NCBI GenBank assembly: GCA_047638395.1
Contig: JBLIMV010000027.1
Coordinates: 1 to 64,000 of the forward strand
Reading direction: 5' to 3'
Origin: CAXBCP01 sp047638395
GTDB lineage: Bacteria; Pseudomonadota; Alphaproteobacteria; MPNO01; UBA830
DNA: 64,000 nt
The notes under the pieces were generated by a model that was given only the letters and a program-made list of their open reading frames with translations, did not search any database and was not told where the DNA came from. The position numbers and the translations under genes were made by a program. Positions 62,091 through 64,000 of this stretch are shown in pieces (the first letter of the stretch is position 1; the number at the start of each line of letters is the position of its first letter).

Positions 62091-63155
62091 TCAGACGTCT
62101 AAATCTGCATAGGCGCTCTCAACCACCCGATCGAACAGGTTCTCAACCCATCCCTGGTCGATCCCGCGCACGATGAAGACGATAGAGGTCCGGTGCGCGC
62201 CGTCCGGCCACGCATCGAGCCGCCGGATCGGATGGATGACATGCTGCACGCCGTGGACCACGGCGGGGCGCGCCGGATCGTCCGTCAGCCGCACAAAGCC
62301 TTTGAGACGCAACAGATCATCGCCGCGCTGATCCGCCAGCATCTGCATAAAGGCACCGAGGGCCGCACGGCTGACCGGGGCATCTCGGGTCAGGGCGTAG
62401 GTAAATATACCGTCGTCATGGCGGTTAACATCGGTTGCATGATGATGATCGCCCCCTGAGCCCAAAGCCGCATTTTCCGCTGCCAGCCAACCTTCGACAT
62501 CAGCCGTTTTGCCCGCCGGATCATAAATACCGCCCGAAAACAGCATGTCCGGGTCAACAGCACCGTCGACACAACGCGCGCGGACCGCGCTGGGGTTCAG
62601 CTGACGGAGCCGGGCTTCCAGCGCGGATAACGCTGCCGCATCGTTTGCCATATCGGTCTTCGTGACCAGAAGCGCATCGGCCACTGCCGCCTGCTTGATG
62701 GCTTCGGGTTGGCGGTCGAACGTCGCCATCGCGTTCACCGCATCCACCGCCGTCACCACGCGTGCCAGCCGATAGTGATCGAACACCAACGGTTCCTGCA
62801 TCATCGTATGGATAATCGGCGCGGGATCGGCAAGGCCGGTGGTTTCGACCACGACGCGTTTGAAACGGCGTATTTCCCCGGCTTCTCGCCGTTCATACAG
62901 ATCGATGAGCGTGGCCATCAGATCGCCGCGGATGGTGCAGCAGATGCAGCCACAGGACAGATCGATGATATTTTCATCACTCGATTCGACCAGCAGATGG
63001 TCCAGCCCGACTTCGCCGAACTCGTTGACGATAACGGCGGTGTCGGCAAATGCCGGATCGCGCAGTATTCGCGACAGGATCGTCGTTTTGCCGCTGCCGA
63101 GGAAGCCGGTCAGCACGGTCACGGGGATCAAAGGCTCAGGTTTGTCAGTATTCAT
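62091..63155 (-). CDS. CobW/G3E-family GTPase (metallochaperone type)
   Basis: 354 residues. P-loop GFLGSGKTTIL, metal-binding CxCC in SCGCICCTIRG, base-recognition segment TKTDMAN and the CobW C-terminal domain. A polyhistidine-like patch (GGDHHHATDVNRHDD) precedes the C-terminal domain and may bind metal. G3E members deliver zinc or cobalt, or support Mo-hydroxylase and other metalloenzymes; the neighbourhood makes delivery of a metal to the adjacent enzymes plausible. ATG 63155 is chosen over 63191, which precedes the fold by a disordered extension. Confidence 0.88.
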   Translation of the reverse strand: MNTDKPEPLIPVTVLTGFLGSGKTTILSRILRDPAFADTAVIVNEFGEVGLDHLLVESSDENIIDLSCGCICCTIRGDLMATLIDLYERREAGEIRRFKRVVVETTGLADPAPIIHTMMQEPLVFDHYRLARVVTAVDAVNAMATFDRQPEAIKQAAVADALLVTKTDMANDAAALSALEARLRQLNPSAVRARCVDGAVDPDMLFSGGIYDPAGKTADVEGWLAAENAALGSGGDHHHATDVNRHDDGIFTYALTRDAPVSRAALGAFMQMLADQRGDDLLRLKGFVRLTDDPARPAVVHGVQHVIHPIRRLDAWPDGAHRTSIVFIVRGIDQGWVENLFDRVVESAYADLDV

Positions 63156-63260
63156 GGCCGCTAGGGTGTCGCAATCGCGGCGGCCTGTCATCCCGGATTT
63201 GTCGCCTGCGACAATCGGCTTTAGCGTAGAGGTGACAGACTTAAAAACCGGGGACAGATC

Positions 63261-64000
63261 ATGGCACGGACACTGATCACCAATATCGGTGAATTCTTCA
63301 CGGGCGATCTTGCGGACCCCATCGGCGACGTCAAATCGCTACTGGTCGACGGTGAACGCATCTCGGAACTGAACCCCGCTGCCGACACACAGGCCGACCG
63401 GACCGTTGATGCGAAGGGCAATGCGGTGTTGCCGGGTATTGTCGACGGTCATATTCACCCGGTATTCGGCGAATGGACACCAACGCAGGATACCATCGGC
63501 TGGATCGGCAATTACGTGCATGGCGGCACGACATCGATGGTGTCGGCAGGCGAGTTGCATCTGCCGGGGCTCGATTACAACAACCTCACGCCCGAATTGA
63601 TGACGTCACTTGCCCTGCTCGCCAAGGCGACAACCGGGCGCATCCGCTGGAGCGGCGCCAAGGTTCATGCGGGAACGCTGCTGATGGTTCCCGGCATGAC
63701 CGAGGAAGATTTCGACAAGGTTGCCAATGCCGGCACGATCCTGACCAAATTCCTGTTCTACCCGCTGGCGCCCGAGAACAAGGAAGAAGCCCTGCGCTAC
63801 GTACGATGGTGTCACGAGCGCGGCCTGCGGGTGAAGGTTCATACTGGCGGAGTCTCGCGGTCGGGTTCTAACGCGGTCTGCGGGTATGAGACGCTATCGT
63901 GGCTGCAACCGGATATCGCGGCGCATATCTCCGGCGGCCCGATTCCGATGCCGGATGAAGATCTGGATGCGCTGGTCGACAACACCGAATTCGCGCTGGA
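63261..64000 (+). CDS. Enamidase-like amidohydrolase (partial, runs off window)
   Basis: At least 246 residues, open through the window end. The metal-binding start VDGHIHPVFGEWTP, the KVHAGTLL and the VKVHTGG strand-Lys/His positions match the amidohydrolase barrel, and the overall string (ITNIGEFFTGDL at the start, then SWLQPDIAAHISGGP) is what I recall of enamidase from nicotinate fermentation in Eubacterium. Enamidase opens the ring of 1,4,5,6-tetrahydro-6-oxonicotinate. Translation from ATG 63261 (GGACAG upstream) is continuous to 64000. The gene is divergent from the CobW gene. Confidence 0.8.
   Translation, partial: MARTLITNIGEFFTGDLADPIGDVKSLLVDGERISELNPAADTQADRTVDAKGNAVLPGIVDGHIHPVFGEWTPTQDTIGWIGNYVHGGTTSMVSAGELHLPGLDYNNLTPELMTSLALLAKATTGRIRWSGAKVHAGTLLMVPGMTEEDFDKVANAGTILTKFLFYPLAPENKEEALRYVRWCHERGLRVKVHTGGVSRSGSNAVCGYETLSWLQPDIAAHISGGPIPMPDEDLDALVDNTEFAL

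Noticed and set aside
1..64000. CRISPR array, rRNA operon, prophage, toxin-antitoxin pair
   Set aside because: None found: no regularly spaced repeats, no phage structural genes, no rRNA-like stretches and no paired small toxin genes that I could support.

Overview
The window is a GC-rich, densely coded chromosomal stretch that reads as an alphaproteobacterium, most likely a free-living (perhaps marine) Rhodospirillales-type heterotroph. The support is protein style: two complete DctPQM TRAP transporters, Mo-hydroxylase and acyl-CoA catabolic gene sets, MnmA, a short CspA-type cold-shock gene, an alphaproteobacterial tRNA-Met and a dispersed 'GTCACCCCGG...' intergenic repeat. This is inference from family resemblance; no 16S or ribosomal marker is present. 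There are no CRISPR arrays, phage genes or plasmid functions.

Layout. 1-3.1 kb is an accessory patch: a SUMF1-like gene lies between two diverged copies of a ~100-bp intergenic repeat, followed by an AT-richer orphan gene. A third copy of the repeat is split by a complete IS3-family element with an obvious -1 frameshift site. 3.3-7.2 kb holds a small conserved protein, tRNA-Met(CAT) with its terminator, a hydroxypyruvate isomerase-like gene, a DUF2867 gene, mnmA and a PEP-CTERM secreted protein. 7.7-16.4 kb contains an NMT1/ThiY-type ABC importer converging on a molybdopterin oxidoreductase, a DUF3179 protein, an oxidoreductase/aldehyde dehydrogenase pair and an aquaporin. 17.2-22.3 kb is the most unusual region. 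A membrane-bound 7TM-AraC regulator is divergent from three secreted ricin-type lectin genes, and two of these share an unrecognised cysteine-rich N-terminal domain. The middle lectin gene is frameshifted.

22.3-30.8 kb carries an FMN hydroxyacid dehydrogenase, then a MarR-type regulator and a six-gene CoA-ester operon (enoyl-CoA hydratase, Ltp2-like thiolase fold, DUF35, acyl-CoA synthetase, acyl-CoA dehydrogenase, UbiD decarboxylase). 30.8-40.7 kb has a secreted propeller-like protein with a TenA/PqqC-fold partner, a TRAP transporter overlapping a LOG-family gene, a carboxylesterase, an ornithine-cyclodeaminase-like gene and a large flavoprotein. 40.7-50 kb is a second catabolic block on the minus strand: FAH-family hydrolase, TRAP DctPQM, glutathione transferase, metallo-hydrolase, FAD monooxygenase and a reductive-dehalogenase-like Fe-S protein. 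A TetR regulator is divergent from it, with a candidate operator between.

50-57 kb has a quinone oxidoreductase, a 4-hydroxybutyryl-CoA dehydratase-like protein, a metallo-hydrolase, a fatty acid desaturase, an acyl-CoA synthetase and a cold-shock gene with a 26-bp perfect palindrome upstream. 57.3-64 kb is a molybdenum hydroxylase trio (CoxM/S/L order) followed by a VOC dioxygenase-like gene, a CobW GTPase and, divergent, an enamidase-like amidohydrolase running off the window end. This last block would suit breakdown of a nicotinate-like N-heterocycle.

Overall the region looks like a catabolic 'archipelago': several independent uptake-plus-degradation modules, each with its own regulator or transporter, with the lectin locus as the least explained module.
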